From: Halioglobus sp.
Lineage (GTDB): Bacteria > Pseudomonadota > Gammaproteobacteria > Pseudomonadales > Halieaceae
DNA: 64,000 bases
Assembly (NCBI GenBank): GCA_028825045.1
Contig: JAPKAY010000003.1
Span: 56,794 to 120,793 of the forward strand
Direction: 5' to 3'
The position numbers and the translations under genes are program-made. Below, piece after piece: positions 18,356 through 29,229 of the stretch. The notes under the pieces are model-generated. The model made no database searches and had not been told where the DNA came from. It saw only the letters and a program-made list of their open reading frames with translations. Positions within the stretch are counted from its first letter, which is position 1; every line of letters starts with the position of its first letter.

Positions 18356-19285
18356 TCACGACCCGATAACATCCACTTTCCGCTGCAGTAAATCCACCAG
18401 CGCATTCCCATCTCCGGCGTAATCTCCACTGGGAACCAGTCGATGCGAAGCCACTGCGGGCAGCACCATTTGAACGTCTTCGGGCACTACATGTGTGCGA
18501 TTGTGCATCGCAGCCCATGTCTTGGCGCAGTCTAGTAGCGCTAGCGCCCCACGGGGCGACAACCCCACTTCGAACTCAGGTGACTGACGGGTAAAGGCGA
18601 CCAGGCGCTGCAGGTAGTCCAGTAAATTTTCTGAAGCGTGAACTTTGCTAACCGCCACGCGAATTATTTCCAGCTGCTCCAGAGTAATGCGCTGTTGTGG
18701 GTTATTTATTGCCAACGCGCCGCTGTGCCTGCGCTCGAACATCTGCCGCTCGGCACGAGGATGGGGATAACCTAATTCCAGACGCATTAGAAATCGATCC
18801 AACTGAGATTCTGGCAATGGGTATGTGCCAGACTGGGACACCGGATTCTGAGTGGCGATAACGAAAAATGGCGCTGGCAGAGAGCGAGTCTCACCCTCCA
18901 CCGTGACCTGGCCTTCTGCCATTGCTTCAAGCAGCGCACTTTGGGTTCGTGGTGTGGTTCGGTTGATTTCGTCTGCCAGCAGCAACTGAGTAAAGATGGG
19001 GCCGGGGTGAAAACTGAAGCTCGCATCTTTAGCGTCGTAGACCGAAACTCCGAGGATATCTGCCGGCAGCAAATCACTGGTGAATTGCACCCGCTTCCAG
19101 GACAGTCCCAGCACCGCGGCCAACGCATGAGAGAGAGTCGTTTTGCCCATGCCGGGCAAATCTTCAATCAGTAGGTGCCCTCGCGCAAACAAACAACACA
19201 GAGCTAACCGAATCTGCGGTTCCTTTCCCAACAGGATGCCACCCACCTCTTCTACCGCAGAGTCGATCACACCTTGTAACTGCAT
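18356..19285 (-). CDS. MoxR-family AAA+ ATPase
   Basis: This 309-residue cytoplasmic ATPase is thought to act as a chaperone for maturation of partner complexes. Walker A is LPGMGKTT at 43-50 and Walker B is LLLADEINR at 101-109 with Asp105/Glu106. Sensor 1 lies in VIATQNPVSQSGTYPLPESQ, and the C-terminal lid contains LSPRGALALLDCAKTWA. It is the first gene of the three-gene operon with the DUF58 and transglutaminase genes. It lies 30 bases from metZ, which ends upstream on the same strand, so read-through from the metabolic block is possible. Confidence 0.93.
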   Translation of the reverse strand: MQLQGVIDSAVEEVGGILLGKEPQIRLALCCLFARGHLLIEDLPGMGKTTLSHALAAVLGLSWKRVQFTSDLLPADILGVSVYDAKDASFSFHPGPIFTQLLLADEINRTTPRTQSALLEAMAEGQVTVEGETRSLPAPFFVIATQNPVSQSGTYPLPESQLDRFLMRLELGYPHPRAERQMFERRHSGALAINNPQQRITLEQLEIIRVAVSKVHASENLLDYLQRLVAFTRQSPEFEVGLSPRGALALLDCAKTWAAMHNRTHVVPEDVQMVLPAVASHRLVPSGDYAGDGNALVDLLQRKVDVIGS

Positions 19286-19315
19286 ACGTACGCCCCGATA
19301 TTTTTTGTCTTTTCT

Positions 19316-20518
19316 TCAGCGGATTTGCGCGAAGCCACGCTGCATATCTGCCTCTAAATCAACCACATTCTCCAGGCCCACCGCCAGCCGTATCAGGTTC
19401 TCTGCAATGCCCGCCTCCTCCCTCTGCTCGGGAGTGAGTCGGCTGTGAGTCGTCGTGGCAGGGTGTACGATAGTCGTCTTGGCATCACCCAGATTGGCGG
19501 TGTGCGACACCAGCTTAGTGGCATCGATAAATTTCCAGGCCTCATCCCGACCACCCTCAACCAGAAATGACAGTACACCGCCGTAGCCCTTCTGCTGCTG
19601 GGTAGCGAGCGCGAATCCGGGGTGGTCCTTGAGACCACAGTAGTGCACTTTTTCTACGCCGCGCTGCTGTTGCAACCACTGCGCCAGTTCCAGTGCCGAG
19701 CGGCTGTGGGCCTCCATTCGCAGACGCAGGGTCTCCAGTCCTTTCAGAAACACCCACGCATTGAATGGACTCATAGTGGGACCACAGGTACGCAAAAACA
19801 TCAGAACTTCGTTCATGTGAACGGCGGACCCCAATACGGCACCGCCCATGCAGCGCCCCTGCCCGTCCAGATATTTGGTGGCTGCATACACTACAATATC
19901 GGCACCCATCTCCAGCGGGAGCTGAAGTGAAGGTGTACAAAAACTGTTGTCCACCACCAGAAGGCTATCACTCTCTCGCGCCAAAGCAGACATCGCGGCT
20001 AAATCGGCCACCTCGCACAAAGGGTTTGATGGGGTCTCCAGAAACAACATGGCGGTGTTGGGTCTCACGGCGGCTCGCCAAGCAGAATCGTCCAGCAAAG
20101 GAACAAAGGTGACTTCGACGCCAAACCTCTCCAGGACCTTACCAAATAGGCTGATCGTGGTGCCAAATACGTCGCGCGAACAGATAACATGGTCGCCGGA
20201 TTTCAATAGTGCCATGCAAACGGAGAGTATGGCCGCCATACCTGATGCGGTGGCCACACAGGCTTCAGCACCCTCCAATGCAGCAAGACGTTGCTCAAAT
20301 GCCCGCACCGTGGGGTTGGTGTACCTGGAATAGACGTTACCTGGACTCTCTCCGGAAAAACGTGCAGCCGCTTCGGCAGCATTTTCAAAGACGTAACTGG
20401 AAGTGGCGAAGATAGGCTCGGAGTGCTCGCCCTCCGCAGTTCGGTTGATGCCACTGCGAATGGCCAGGGTATCTAGGTGCGCTGTGGCCAGCGGATCAAG
20501 ATCGTCGTGATCGCTCAT
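19316..20518 (-). CDS. metZ: O-succinylhomoserine sulfhydrylase
   Basis: This PLP enzyme makes homocysteine from O-succinylhomoserine and sulfide in methionine synthesis. The 400 residues fit the Cys/Met-metabolism family: YSRYTNPT at 63-70 binds cofactor phosphate, VVDNSFCTP supplies the ring-stacking Asp region, and Lys215 in YAATKYLDGQGR forms the Schiff base. The C-terminal TANLGDAKTTIVHPATTTHS is diagnostic of the family. I choose MetZ over MetB or MetY because of its place directly after purF, the order known from Pseudomonas. Ten bases separate it from purF. Confidence 0.92.
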   Translation of the reverse strand: MSDHDDLDPLATAHLDTLAIRSGINRTAEGEHSEPIFATSSYVFENAAEAAARFSGESPGNVYSRYTNPTVRAFEQRLAALEGAEACVATASGMAAILSVCMALLKSGDHVICSRDVFGTTISLFGKVLERFGVEVTFVPLLDDSAWRAAVRPNTAMLFLETPSNPLCEVADLAAMSALARESDSLLVVDNSFCTPSLQLPLEMGADIVVYAATKYLDGQGRCMGGAVLGSAVHMNEVLMFLRTCGPTMSPFNAWVFLKGLETLRLRMEAHSRSALELAQWLQQQRGVEKVHYCGLKDHPGFALATQQQKGYGGVLSFLVEGGRDEAWKFIDATKLVSHTANLGDAKTTIVHPATTTHSRLTPEQREEAGIAENLIRLAVGLENVVDLEADMQRGFAQIR

Positions 20519-20527
20519 GGTTGTATC

Positions 20528-22048
20528 CTACACATCATTATAGAGGCCGACGTCGGCGCCTCCGGCGTGCAACGCGCCTCTGCGTTCATTTTGAGCTTCA
20601 TCGTTGCGCAGTAATTCCACACGATCAAGGTAATTTTGGTCAATATCTCCAGTGATATATTCACCATTAAAAACAGAGCAATCGAAACCATCGACCTCTG
20701 GATTGCCATCCTGGGAACAGCGCACGAGATCTTCCAGATCCTGATACACCAGCCAGTCGGCGCCAATGAGCTCACAGACTTCTTCCACAGTGCGATTATG
20801 AGCAATCAGTTCAGTCGCAGAGGGCATATCAATGCCATATACGTTGGGATACCGCACCGGTGGCGCCGCAGATGCAAAGTAAACATTAGCCGCCCCTGCA
20901 TCCCTGGCCATATCGATAATCTGTCTGCAGGTTGTTCCCCGCACGATAGAATCATCCACCAGCATCACATTCTTGCCGGAAAACTCTAGCGGCACTGGAT
21001 TGAGCTTTTGCCGTACAGACTTCTTCCGCTCACTCTGTCCGGGCATAATGAAGGTGCGGCCAATATAGCGGTTCTTCATCAGTCCCTCTCGAAACTTGAT
21101 GCCCAACTCGTAGGCCATGGATTGCGCCGCAATACGACTGGTATCTGGGATTGGAATGATCACATCGATGTGTAAATCGGGCCGTAATCGCCGAACCTTC
21201 TTGGCCAGGGTTTCCCCCTGCCGCATCCGTGTTTTGTAAACGGAAATACCGTCCATTAGTGAATCAGGGCGTGCGAAATAGACGTGCTCAAAAATACAGG
21301 GCAATAGTTGTGAACGAGGTGCACACTGACGACGATGCAGCTTGCCCTCCTGATCAATAAATATTGCCTCGCCCGGGGCAACATCGTCAACCAGCGTAAA
21401 GCCCAACACATCCAATGCGACGCTTTCGGATGCGATCATGTACTCCTGCCCTGATCCACGCTTACGGGACCCGACTACCAGTGGGCGAATTCCGTGGGGG
21501 TCGCGGAATCCGAACACGCCGTAGTTCAGTATCAGTCCGACCACGGCATAGCCCCCACGACAGCGTTTATGTACAGCTTCTACTGCCTGAAAAATATCGT
21601 CGGCTTTCGGGTTAAGCTTTCCCAATGTCTGCAATTCGTGAGCGAAAACATTAAGCAGTACTTCCGAGTCGGAATCGGTATTTAAGTGGCGTAGATCATC
21701 CTGGAACAGTTCTCGGGTGAGCTGCTCGGAATTAGTCAGGTTGCCGTTGTGTGCCAATGCGATGCCATAGGGCGAATTGACATAAAATGGTTGCGCCAGT
21801 GCTGTGCCGGAACTGCCCGCCGTAGGGTAGCGCACATGGCCGATACCCATGTCTCCGCGCAGGCGTTGCATATGATCCTGACGAAAAACATCGCGGACAA
21901 GTCCTTCATTCTTACGCTGATGAAATCTGCCGCCACCACAGGTGACAATGCCCGCAGCATCCTGCCCTCGATGCTGCAGCACCGTAAGCGCGTCGTAAAT
22001 TTCCGGCGCGACTTCAGATTTCGTTACCAATCCAACCAAACCACACAT
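20528..22048 (-). CDS. purF: Amidophosphoribosyltransferase
   Basis: It catalyses the first committed step of purine synthesis, transferring the glutamine amide to PRPP to give phosphoribosylamine. The 506-residue protein begins MCGLVGLV, so after removal of Met the N-terminal Cys is the Ntn nucleophile. Further glutaminase residues are in [10 protein letters not shown] and HVRYPTAGS. The PRPP-binding loop is [16 protein letters not shown]. The C-terminal part is complete. It follows cvpA with 28 bases between them on the same strand, as in most gammaproteobacteria. Confidence 0.97.
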   Translation of the reverse strand: MCGLVGLVTKSEVAPEIYDALTVLQHRGQDAAGIVTCGGGRFHQRKNEGLVRDVFRQDHMQRLRGDMGIGHVRYPTAGSSGTALAQPFYVNSPYGIALAHNGNLTNSEQLTRELFQDDLRHLNTDSDSEVLLNVFAHELQTLGKLNPKADDIFQAVEAVHKRCRGGYAVVGLILNYGVFGFRDPHGIRPLVVGSRKRGSGQEYMIASESVALDVLGFTLVDDVAPGEAIFIDQEGKLHRRQCAPRSQLLPCIFEHVYFARPDSLMDGISVYKTRMRQGETLAKKVRRLRPDLHIDVIIPIPDTSRIAAQSMAYELGIKFREGLMKNRYIGRTFIMPGQSERKKSVRQKLNPVPLEFSGKNVMLVDDSIVRGTTCRQIIDMARDAGAANVYFASAAPPVRYPNVYGIDMPSATELIAHNRTVEEVCELIGADWLVYQDLEDLVRCSQDGNPEVDGFDCSVFNGEYITGDIDQNYLDRVELLRNDEAQNERRGALHAGGADVGLYNDV

Positions 22049-22076
22049 TCAGTTTTTACCCCATTTCGCGAAAATA

Positions 22077-22595
22077 TCAGCTTGAGACTATGATCCCGCG
22101 TCCCGCGTCATAGTTCGAGAATAAAAGCTGCACCCATTGAGCGAGCATATCCAGATGCGGCATTAGTTGCGATTGTGCGAGCCATTGCAAATTTTGCGGT
22201 GGCGCTAGTTGCCTGAGTATATACACCATCACCAGTACGATAATAATACCGCGGGCAAATCCAAATACCGTGCCCAACAAACGATCCACCAGTGACAACC
22301 CCGTTGCTTTAACCACCTGGGAGCCCAGCTTACCCAATATACCCGCCAGCACCAGTGTGCCAGCGAATAACAGCGCGTACGCTGTAATATACCGCCCAGT
22401 AATATTAACGATCCACGGCGCCAGTAGCGTTGCCAATTCACTGACGAATAGATTGGCCACCACAAACGCTGATACCCAGCCAGCCAGCGACACAGCTTCT
22501 CTTACAAATCCTCTCCACAGACTGAGCAGGACCGACAGGCCCAACACCACCAGAATAAACCAGTCCATTGCATTGAAATAAACCCAGTCCACCAT
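22077..22595 (-). CDS. cvpA: CvpA family inner-membrane protein
   Basis: This protein of about 172 residues has four predicted helices and the conserved early segment LWRGFVREAVSLAGW. Near the end of helix 3 is DRLLGTVFGFARG. CvpA is linked to colicin V production and envelope tolerance and normally sits before purF, as here. The start is uncertain: ATG 22595 leaves a short spacer after the upstream stop, ATG 22568 gives a shorter N-terminus, and a TTG at 22643 would overlap the upstream gene. I prefer 22595 because two or three polar residues before helix 1 are usual. Confidence 0.88.
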   Translation of the reverse strand: MVDWVYFNAMDWFILVVLGLSVLLSLWRGFVREAVSLAGWVSAFVVANLFVSELATLLAPWIVNITGRYITAYALLFAGTLVLAGILGKLGSQVVKATGLSLVDRLLGTVFGFARGIIIVLVMVYILRQLAPPQNLQWLAQSQLMPHLDMLAQWVQLLFSNYDAGRGIIVSS

Positions 22596-22620
22596 CTTTG
22601 TCAGGACTCTATCAAGAACA

Positions 22621-23244
22621 TCAGGGACTGTACCGGGCGACAATTGACGTCACACCGAACTCATTGTCTATTTGCGCCTGCAGCTGTTCGAGCTTGGCCC
22701 GCTCGAACTTGGGGCCTATGTATACTCGATACAGCTTTTTGCTGCCCGAATTCAAACTTTTGACATACGCCTTAATATTCATGTTCACCAAACGTAAGCG
22801 CAGCGTCTCCGCTTTGTCTTTACTACTAACGCTGACGACCTGAAGAATCCAGGCTACGGGCACACCATCGCTGTCGATGGCCAAAGGCTCCGGCGCTTCC
22901 GAACGTGTGCGTCCGCTAGTACTCACCGCCACTGCAGTGGACTCTTTTACAGCCGGGGAAGACGCTGTCGGGTCAGCATTCATTTCGCCATCGGAAATAT
23001 CGTCGATCGGCCCTATCGCAGTAACCTCTGCAGTTCCCTCAACTGAGCGCTTCACAGATCCTCTGAGACCCGCCTCATCAGGGGCCCCGACGGCCTGTGT
23101 TGAAACGCCTGGGCGCGACGGAATAGGCTGCTGTAACCCCGCCGTCTCTTCGGCAGGCTGCACAAAAATAATGGGCCAGAAGACAATGCCCAGCGCTACC
23201 AGGATAAGCGCTCCCACTAAGCGTTGCTTGAGGATATCGTTCAC
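22621..23244 (-). CDS. SPOR domain protein (DedD-like)
   Basis: This 207-residue bitopic inner-membrane protein has a short cytoplasmic tail and a helix at about 9-28, followed by a long low-complexity periplasmic linker (to about 130). It ends in a SPOR domain, in AWILQVVSVSSKDKAETLRLRL and LYRVYIGPKFERAKLEQLQ. SPOR domains bind denuded peptidoglycan at the division site, so a role in septation is likely. The start is GTG 23244, directly abutting the folC stop and preceded by GGAGGG. Between folC and cvpA this is the position of dedD in related genomes. Confidence 0.85.
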   Translation of the reverse strand: MNDILKQRLVGALILVALGIVFWPIIFVQPAEETAGLQQPIPSRPGVSTQAVGAPDEAGLRGSVKRSVEGTAEVTAIGPIDDISDGEMNADPTASSPAVKESTAVAVSTSGRTRSEAPEPLAIDSDGVPVAWILQVVSVSSKDKAETLRLRLVNMNIKAYVKSLNSGSKKLYRVYIGPKFERAKLEQLQAQIDNEFGVTSIVARYSP

Positions 23245-24537
23245 TTATGGCCCTCCATGGATGCGCTCCTGTTCGTCAAGTATGGGCAGTACAGCGGCGA
23301 CCGTGAAAAAGGAGCCAAAAACAACTAACCTGTCCTCTTGCCCCAGCGCGTGTGATGCGCGGCTAAACGCCTGCTCCAAACTACTACTAATGTTAATTTG
23401 CGGCTCCCCGGCGGTGTCCAGGTACGCAGCAACATCGACCGCTTTGGCCGCCCGCTCATTACCGTTTTGATCCGCGAGGAACCAGCTATCAAAATGCCCG
23501 GTGGCGGCTTCCACTATGCGGCTGACATCTTTATCGCGCATGACGAAAAATAAACAAAAAGTCTTTCCTTTACAAGTATTTACATTCAAATATTCAAGCA
23601 ATTTGTGCACAGCAGCCGGGTTGTGTGCGACATCCAATATATACTCTCGCCCGGCTATTTGGCGTAATTGCCGCCGCCCGGCCGGAGCCTCTCTTAACAG
23701 CGCCCGCCCCACTGTATCATCGCTGCATTCAATGCCTAGTAACAGGGCTGCTTGCACGGCAGCGCAAATGTTTTCAGGCAGCACAGAACCGCTAGGGTGC
23801 GGGCCCAACTGCAACACGCCGCCATCGTTCAGGCGGATCGTTGCCGCCCACGACTCATCATTGGCGACCACCGTGAAATCCTGTCCCAAAAAGAGCGCGG
23901 GAACGGCTGCTATTTCATCAACACAACGCCGAAGCTCAATCGGAGGTGCGGGGTCTGCAATCACAACCGGCCTGCCGCTGCGCAAGATACCGGCTTTTTC
24001 GCGCGCTATTTCCCCACGGGACTCACCCAGCCACCCCTGATGGTCAAGATCAATACTGGTAATCACGGCGACTGCAGCGTCCACTATGTTCACCGCATCC
24101 AGACGTCCGCCCAGACCCACCTCCAGGATTACGATATCGGGATCACTGGACTTAAATACCAGCAGTGCTGCCAGTGCTGCAAATTCGAAGTACGTAAGAG
24201 TGACATCGCCCCGCGCTGCTTCAATAGCGCTAAAGGCCGCAATAATGTCACCGTCTGAGGCTGCGACACCCGCAACCCTAATCCTTTCATTAAAACGCAA
24301 TAGGTGTGGCGAGGTAAAAGCACCGGTGCTGAATCCCGCCTCATCCAATATAGCCTCCAGCACGGCTACAGTTGAACCTTTACCATTGGTGCCGGCGACA
24401 GTTACCACCGGCTGCTTTAGGGGCAGGAGCTCTAGCGTTCGCGCGACAGTGGATATGCGCTCCAGACCCAAATCCATCGCTTGAGGGTGCAGAGTTTCCA
24501 GCCGCTCTAACCATTGCGTAAGTGATGCCCTATTCAT
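23245..24537 (-). CDS. folC: Dihydrofolate synthase / folylpolyglutamate synthase
   Basis: It adds glutamate to dihydropteroate and extends the folate glutamyl tail. The 430-residue Mur-ligase-type protein has the P-loop GTNGKGST at 49-56, then [25 protein letters not shown], and DHQGWLGE with EKAGIL. The C-terminal domain has [14 protein letters not shown] 24537 fits the known N-terminus ([24 protein letters not shown]). The frame is open further up, but that part is only the accD tail read in another frame. The start overlaps the accD stop by eight bases, so translation is coupled. Confidence 0.95.
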   Translation of the reverse strand: MNRASLTQWLERLETLHPQAMDLGLERISTVARTLELLPLKQPVVTVAGTNGKGSTVAVLEAILDEAGFSTGAFTSPHLLRFNERIRVAGVAASDGDIIAAFSAIEAARGDVTLTYFEFAALAALLVFKSSDPDIVILEVGLGGRLDAVNIVDAAVAVITSIDLDHQGWLGESRGEIAREKAGILRSGRPVVIADPAPPIELRRCVDEIAAVPALFLGQDFTVVANDESWAATIRLNDGGVLQLGPHPSGSVLPENICAAVQAALLLGIECSDDTVGRALLREAPAGRRQLRQIAGREYILDVAHNPAAVHKLLEYLNVNTCKGKTFCLFFVMRDKDVSRIVEAATGHFDSWFLADQNGNERAAKAVDVAAYLDTAGEPQINISSSLEQAFSRASHALGQEDRLVVFGSFFTVAAVLPILDEQERIHGGP

Positions 24538-25534
24538 CTCCTGACGCGACTGACTCGGGAGTTTCGGGAGTTTCGGAAGCCTCCGGGGTTTCGGGAGCCT
24601 CGGGCGTGTTGGTAGCCTCGGGAACTGCGTCGCCTTCTTGAGCGTCCTCTGGCACCGGCTCTTCAACCAAGGTCAGCGGAAACTGGGTCAACTTCGACAA
24701 CAGCCGACCAACGGTAGGACGCATCTCGGTGCGGTGCACTATCATGTCAATGGCACCGTGTTCGAGCAGAAACTCACTGCGCTGAAAGCCTTTGGGCAGT
24801 TTCTGCCGAATAGTCTGTTCGATAATATTGGGGCCAGCAAAGCCCGCTCTCGCATCGGGCTCAGCGATATTGATATCGCCCAACAGCGCCAGTGATGCCG
24901 ACACACCGCCGTAAATCGGGTCAGTCATCACTGAAATATACGGCACACCCTGCAGCTTCATCCGTTCGATGACGGCGCTGGTCTTGGCCATTTGCATAAG
25001 GGAGATCAGGGCTTCCTGCATCCGCGCTCCGCCGGAAGCGGAAAAACAGATCAACGGAATGCGTTCTTCAAGTGCAATATGCGCTGCACGGGTGAACTTT
25101 TCTCCCACCGCATAACCCATCGAGCCGCCGTGAAATTCGAACTCGAAGGCCAACGCGATCAGGGGCAAGCTGTAAAGCGTGCCGCGCATTGCAATCAGCG
25201 CATCTTTTTCACCGGTATTTTTTTGCGCGGAGCTCAGGCGGTCCCGATAGCGCTTCTTGTCTTTGAATTTGAGGCGATCTACCGGTTCAATGTCTGCAAG
25301 GATTTCTTCACTGCCAGACTCATCGAGAAACCTTGCCAACCGCTTGCGTGCACCAATGCGCATATGATGGTCGCATTTGGGACACACGTCTTCATTGCGC
25401 TCCACGTCCGGGAGAAACAGCACCGCCTCACATTTTACGCACTTTCGCCACAGACCTTCAGGCACACTGCTGGAACTCTTGCCATCCGCGTCGCTGCGCA
25501 CACCGGAAGGTAGTATTTTATCAATCCAGCTCAT
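24530..25534 (-). CDS. accD: Acetyl-CoA carboxylase, carboxyltransferase subunit beta
   Basis: Together with AccA it transfers carboxyl from biotin to acetyl-CoA, the first step of fatty-acid synthesis. The 334-residue protein has a four-cysteine zinc ribbon (Cys32, 35, 51, 54) and the crotonase-type core with [21 protein letters not shown] and [16 protein letters not shown] 25534 starts the usual [10 protein letters not shown]. After the core, from about residue 295, there is an acidic tail rich in PET, PEA and SET units, encoded by imperfect DNA repeats and not part of the catalytic fold. It overlaps folC by eight bases. Confidence 0.96.
   Translation of the reverse strand: MSWIDKILPSGVRSDADGKSSSSVPEGLWRKCVKCEAVLFLPDVERNEDVCPKCDHHMRIGARKRLARFLDESGSEEILADIEPVDRLKFKDKKRYRDRLSSAQKNTGEKDALIAMRGTLYSLPLIALAFEFEFHGGSMGYAVGEKFTRAAHIALEERIPLICFSASGGARMQEALISLMQMAKTSAVIERMKLQGVPYISVMTDPIYGGVSASLALLGDINIAEPDARAGFAGPNIIEQTIRQKLPKGFQRSEFLLEHGAIDMIVHRTEMRPTVGRLLSKLTQFPLTLVEEPVPEDAQEGDAVPEATNTPEAPETPEASETPETPESVASGDE
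24548..24627. repeat. Imperfect short repeats coding the acidic tail of AccD
   Basis: Units close to GTTTCGGGA and GCCTCGGG recur along this stretch. In the accD frame they encode alternating Pro, Glu and Thr/Ser/Ala, so the tail length could vary between strains without breaking the frame. Confidence 0.7.
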
Positions 25535-25586
25535 GGTCTTCCCCGTCACCCTCAAGAGATAACATTATAAACGTGCTGCGGCTCAA

Positions 25587-26408
25587 CTAGGAAGCTGCGT
25601 TAGCAATCCCCTGGTGAATCTGCTTCAGCAACTTGCCCGCTGAACCCAGCGCCACCGCCTGATCGCCACCACCGGCAAAAGCCTGAGCCAGCGTGTCAAC
25701 CAGCGCACTGCCGACCACTACTCCATCTGCTACGGTTGCAACCGCCGCGGCGGAGGCCGCATCCTTAATACCAAAACCCACCGCTACTGGCAGATCGCTG
25801 TGCTTTCGAATCAGTTTGAGTCGACTCGCAACTTCCTTCGTATCCAGGTTGCCGGCACCGGTTACCCCCTTGAGCGATACGTAGTAGATGAAGCCACTGG
25901 CACGGGCCGCAATTTGAGCTATCCTCTCTTCCGGCGTAGTAGGCGCCACCAGGAAAATATTGTCTATGCCCACACGTTGTAATTCGCTATTAATCCCGTC
26001 AACTTCCTCCGGGGGAATGTCTACGGTGATCAATCCATCTACGCCTGCGGCGCCTGCCGCATCGGCGAAGGCAGCATAACCCATGTGCATAACCGGGTTG
26101 GCATATCCCATCAAAAGCACCGGAGTAGTCGCATCCGTTTCGCGAAAGACTTGCACCATCGTGAGCACACTACTCAGTGACGTATGGCTGGCCAGGGCGC
26201 GCTCATGCGCCAGTTGAATGACGGGCCCTTCCGCCATGGGATCAGAAAATGCCACACCCAGTTCAATCATGTCGGCACCGCTTTCGACCAGCTGGTGCAT
26301 CAGCGGCACCGTGACATCCTGAGCAGGATCCCCCGCCACGATGTAGGGGATCAGGACCGTACGGCCCTGCATTGCCAGTTGCTTAAAACGCCCCTCAATA
26401 CGACTCAC
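25587..26408 (-). CDS. trpA: Tryptophan synthase alpha chain
   Basis: It cleaves indole-3-glycerol phosphate to indole, which is channelled to TrpB. The 273-residue TIM barrel has Glu49 in [11 protein letters not shown], the phosphate-binding GFGIKDA and a late VVGSALVD. The position equivalent to the catalytic Asp60 of the E. coli enzyme is Glu here ([11 protein letters not shown], codon GAA at 26229-26231), a conservative but unusual change. GTG 26408 is preceded by GGAGAGG. It follows trpB after 23 bases on the same strand. There is no trpC, trpD or trpE in the window, so the pathway is split, as in Pseudomonas. Confidence 0.95.
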   Translation of the reverse strand: MSRIEGRFKQLAMQGRTVLIPYIVAGDPAQDVTVPLMHQLVESGADMIELGVAFSDPMAEGPVIQLAHERALASHTSLSSVLTMVQVFRETDATTPVLLMGYANPVMHMGYAAFADAAGAAGVDGLITVDIPPEEVDGINSELQRVGIDNIFLVAPTTPEERIAQIAARASGFIYYVSLKGVTGAGNLDTKEVASRLKLIRKHSDLPVAVGFGIKDAASAAAVATVADGVVVGSALVDTLAQAFAGGGDQAVALGSAGKLLKQIHQGIANAAS

Positions 26409-26431
26409 TGCTGCCTCTCCGAATATGGCGG

Positions 26432-27652
26432 TTAAAATTCGATGCCATCAATCTCGGCTACCGTGTGAATATCTTTATCCCCACGGCCCGACAAATTGAC
26501 AATAATCATCTGCTGCGGAGTCATCTGCGCCGCCAGAGTTTCTGCATAAGCCAACGCATGACTGGTCTCTAAGGCCGGCATAATGCCTTCCACGCGAGTC
26601 AGCGTATGAAACGCACGCAGGGCCTCATCATCGTCAGCCACCACATAATTTACCCGACCAAGATCCTTCAACCATGAATGTTCTGGCCCCACACCTGGAT
26701 AGTCCAGGCCCGCAGACACTGAATGGGTCTCCATAATCTGGCCGTCGCTGTCCTGCATGAGGTAGGTCCTGTTGCCATGCAGTACGCCGGGAGAACCTGC
26801 CGTTAATGGCGCAGCGTGCTGATCGGTGGAAATTCCATGTCCGCCCGCTTCAACGCCATACATAGCAACCTCACTGTCTTCCAAAAAAGGATGAAACAGG
26901 CCAATCGCATTCGAGCCGCCACCGACGCAGGCGACCAAAGCATCGGGCAATCGGCCCACCTGGTTAAGAGACTGCGCCCTCGCCTCGCGGCCGATAACAC
27001 ACTGAAAATCCCGCACCAGGAGAGGATAGGGGTGTGGCCCTGCAACCGTACCAATGCAGTAAAAAGTATCATCTACATTTGTCACCCAGTCCCGCATCGC
27101 CTCGTTCATGGCATCTGTGAGCGTTCGGGAACCAGAGGTCACCGGAATCACTTCGGCGCCAAGTAGCTTCATGCGGTAAACGTTCAGCGCCTGGCGCCGT
27201 ATGTCTTCCTCCCCCATAAATACGAGACACTCAAGCCCCAGACGAGCTGCGATGGTGGCGGTTGCCACACCGTGCTGCCCTGCTCCGGTTTCTGCGATCA
27301 CCCGCTTTTTGCCCATATGCTTTGCTAATAATGCCTGACCTATGGTGTTGTTGATCTTGTGCGCGCCGGTGTGATTGAGGTCTTCCCGCTTAAGAAAAAT
27401 GCGTGCGCCGCCAATATTATCGGACCACCTACTGGCCTCATAGAGGGGCGAGGGCCGACCTACATAGTGGGTGAGATCCTCATCCAACTGTCGCTGGAAA
27501 TCCGGATCAACCGACAACATTCGATAAACCGATTCCAGCTCTGCCAAGGCAGCCATCAGCGTTTCGGAGACATATTTGCCACCATAAACACCATATCGCC
27601 CCTGCTCATCAGGTACTGTAGCGAATATGTTCTCTTCTGTATTACGCGTCAT
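26432..27652 (-). CDS. trpB: Tryptophan synthase beta chain
   Basis: This PLP enzyme joins indole and serine to make tryptophan. The 406 residues include the cofactor lysine Lys99 in [34 protein letters not shown], and the phosphate-binding loop [21 protein letters not shown] and the C-terminal [12 protein letters not shown] are also present. ATG 27652 lies inside the end of trpF (11-base overlap). ATG 27664 is a second possibility. Placed between trpF and trpA, it forms trpF-trpB-trpA, one translation unit. Confidence 0.96.
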   Translation of the reverse strand: MTRNTEENIFATVPDEQGRYGVYGGKYVSETLMAALAELESVYRMLSVDPDFQRQLDEDLTHYVGRPSPLYEASRWSDNIGGARIFLKREDLNHTGAHKINNTIGQALLAKHMGKKRVIAETGAGQHGVATATIAARLGLECLVFMGEEDIRRQALNVYRMKLLGAEVIPVTSGSRTLTDAMNEAMRDWVTNVDDTFYCIGTVAGPHPYPLLVRDFQCVIGREARAQSLNQVGRLPDALVACVGGGSNAIGLFHPFLEDSEVAMYGVEAGGHGISTDQHAAPLTAGSPGVLHGNRTYLMQDSDGQIMETHSVSAGLDYPGVGPEHSWLKDLGRVNYVVADDDEALRAFHTLTRVEGIMPALETSHALAYAETLAAQMTPQQMIIVNLSGRGDKDIHTVAEIDGIEF

Positions 27653-28295
27653 TTTCCAATCCATCCAGCTGTTCGTCAGCGGCTCGAACAGCCGCTACAA
27701 ATTGTCGTACCCTAGCGCCGTCTTTAATTCCGGGAGCGCTTTCGACTCCCCCGCAGACATCGACCGCAGCAGGTCGTAGCGCCCTGATGGCGTCACCAAC
27801 GTTTTTGTCATGTAAACCCCCGGCCAAAACAACTGGCAGAGACAGCTTTTCCCGAGCCAATTGCCAATCAAAGGTCTTTCCTGTGCCACCGGGAACGCCT
27901 TCCTGCCAGCTATCCAAGAGGATGCCGCGCGCGCCCTGATATCGGCTGCACTCCTGAGCAATTCCAATACCCGGCCTCATTCGTAGCGCTTTAATCCAGG
28001 GACGGCCAAACTGTTGACAGACTTCCGGCGATTCTTCTCCGTGAAATTGGAGAACATCCAGAGGGGCTCCCTTGAGAATACGCTCAATACCGGCTACCGG
28101 TTCATCAACGAAAAGCCCAACGACTGTGACGAAAGGTGGCACCGCGGCCATAATCTCCAGCGCTTGATCTACAGTAACCACCCGGGGACTTCGGGCGTAG
28201 AAATTCAGACCTATTGCATCGGCGCCTGACGCTACGACAGCGCGAGCATCCGCCACGCTGGTAATACCGCATATTTTGATGCGCGTGAAGGCCAT
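27642..28295 (-). CDS. trpF: Phosphoribosylanthranilate isomerase
   Basis: It catalyses the Amadori rearrangement of PRA to CdRP in tryptophan synthesis. This 217-residue TIM barrel starts with [11 protein letters not shown], whose Cys9 is the general base. The general acid Asp lies in [17 protein letters not shown] near the end, and QFHGEESPE is the mid-protein family motif. It is a free-standing TrpF, not fused to TrpC. It lies 94 bases downstream of the truA stop on the same strand. Confidence 0.95.
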   Translation of the reverse strand: MAFTRIKICGITSVADARAVVASGADAIGLNFYARSPRVVTVDQALEIMAAVPPFVTVVGLFVDEPVAGIERILKGAPLDVLQFHGEESPEVCQQFGRPWIKALRMRPGIGIAQECSRYQGARGILLDSWQEGVPGGTGKTFDWQLAREKLSLPVVLAGGLHDKNVGDAIRALRPAAVDVCGGVESAPGIKDGARVRQFVAAVRAADEQLDGLENDA

Positions 28296-28389
28296 TTGCC
28301 CCTACAACCTATAAAAAGAAAGCTGAAAAAATCAGGGGCGCATCATAGCAGATCGCCTACGACCCTGTCTTTAATGTGGGGACACGTTA

Positions 28390-29229
28390 CTACGGTTCAG
28401 GCCCTAGTATCGCGGGCCCATAGGGCGTCGCGGGCAAACCATATTCTGTCGGGTAATCGACGTCTACCAGATAGAGGCCATTTGAGGACGCCGTTTCTGC
28501 GCCGAGTCGGCGATCTCCGCTGGCAAGTAATACGGAAATCCATCCTGCAGACTTGCGCCCGTCTCCGACGGCCAATAGTGCTCCTGCTATATTTCTTACC
28601 ATATGGTGCAGGAACGCATTCGCTTTCACGTCCAGTACCACAAGACCACCATAGCGCTTGACTGAAATGGACTGAACATTGCGCATGGGTGTTCGCGACT
28701 GGCACGAGGCTGCCCGAAATGCGCTGAAGTCTTTTTCTCCAACCAGCGCCTGCGCACCTGCATGCATCTGCGATACGTTTAACTCGCGGCGACACCAGGT
28801 CACCTGCCCCAACAACAACGCCGACCGAATGGGCGCATTCGCAATCACGTAGCGATACCGCCGCGCTTGCGCAGAAAAGCGCGCATGGAATTCCGGATCG
28901 ACCGCAACAGCCCAGTGAATTCGAATATCCTGCGGTAAGTGTGCGTTGCCGCCGATTACCCACGCTTTAGGGCTACGAGCAATCGGGGCGTCGAAATGAA
29001 TAACCTGTGTGTGAGCATGCACGCCTGTGTCAGTGCGTCCGGCACACTGCACGCGTATAGCAGTAGTCGCTATCTGAGCAAGGGCGGCTTCCAGCTCATC
29101 CTGTACTGTAACGACGCCCTCGTGCGACTGAGACTGCCAGCCGCTGTATCGACTGCCGTTGTACTCGATACGACAGGCAATGCGGGTGCCCGCCGGCAGT
29201 GGTTCAGTGGAAAATATACTATCCGCCAA
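28390..29229 (-). CDS. truA: tRNA pseudouridine synthase A
   Basis: It makes pseudouridine at positions 38-40 of the anticodon arm. The 279-residue protein has the catalytic Asp67 in CAGRTDTGVHA, YNGSRYSGWQ near the start, and FLHHMVRNIAGALLAVGDG in the second half. There is no suitable ATG. The start appears to be TTG 29229, inside the last codons of fimV (11-base overlap), so expression would depend on fimV translation. The fimV-truA-trpF order is shared with Pseudomonas. Confidence 0.94.
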   Translation of the reverse strand: MADSIFSTEPLPAGTRIACRIEYNGSRYSGWQSQSHEGVVTVQDELEAALAQIATTAIRVQCAGRTDTGVHAHTQVIHFDAPIARSPKAWVIGGNAHLPQDIRIHWAVAVDPEFHARFSAQARRYRYVIANAPIRSALLLGQVTWCRRELNVSQMHAGAQALVGEKDFSAFRAASCQSRTPMRNVQSISVKRYGGLVVLDVKANAFLHHMVRNIAGALLAVGDGRKSAGWISVLLASGDRRLGAETASSNGLYLVDVDYPTEYGLPATPYGPAILGPEP

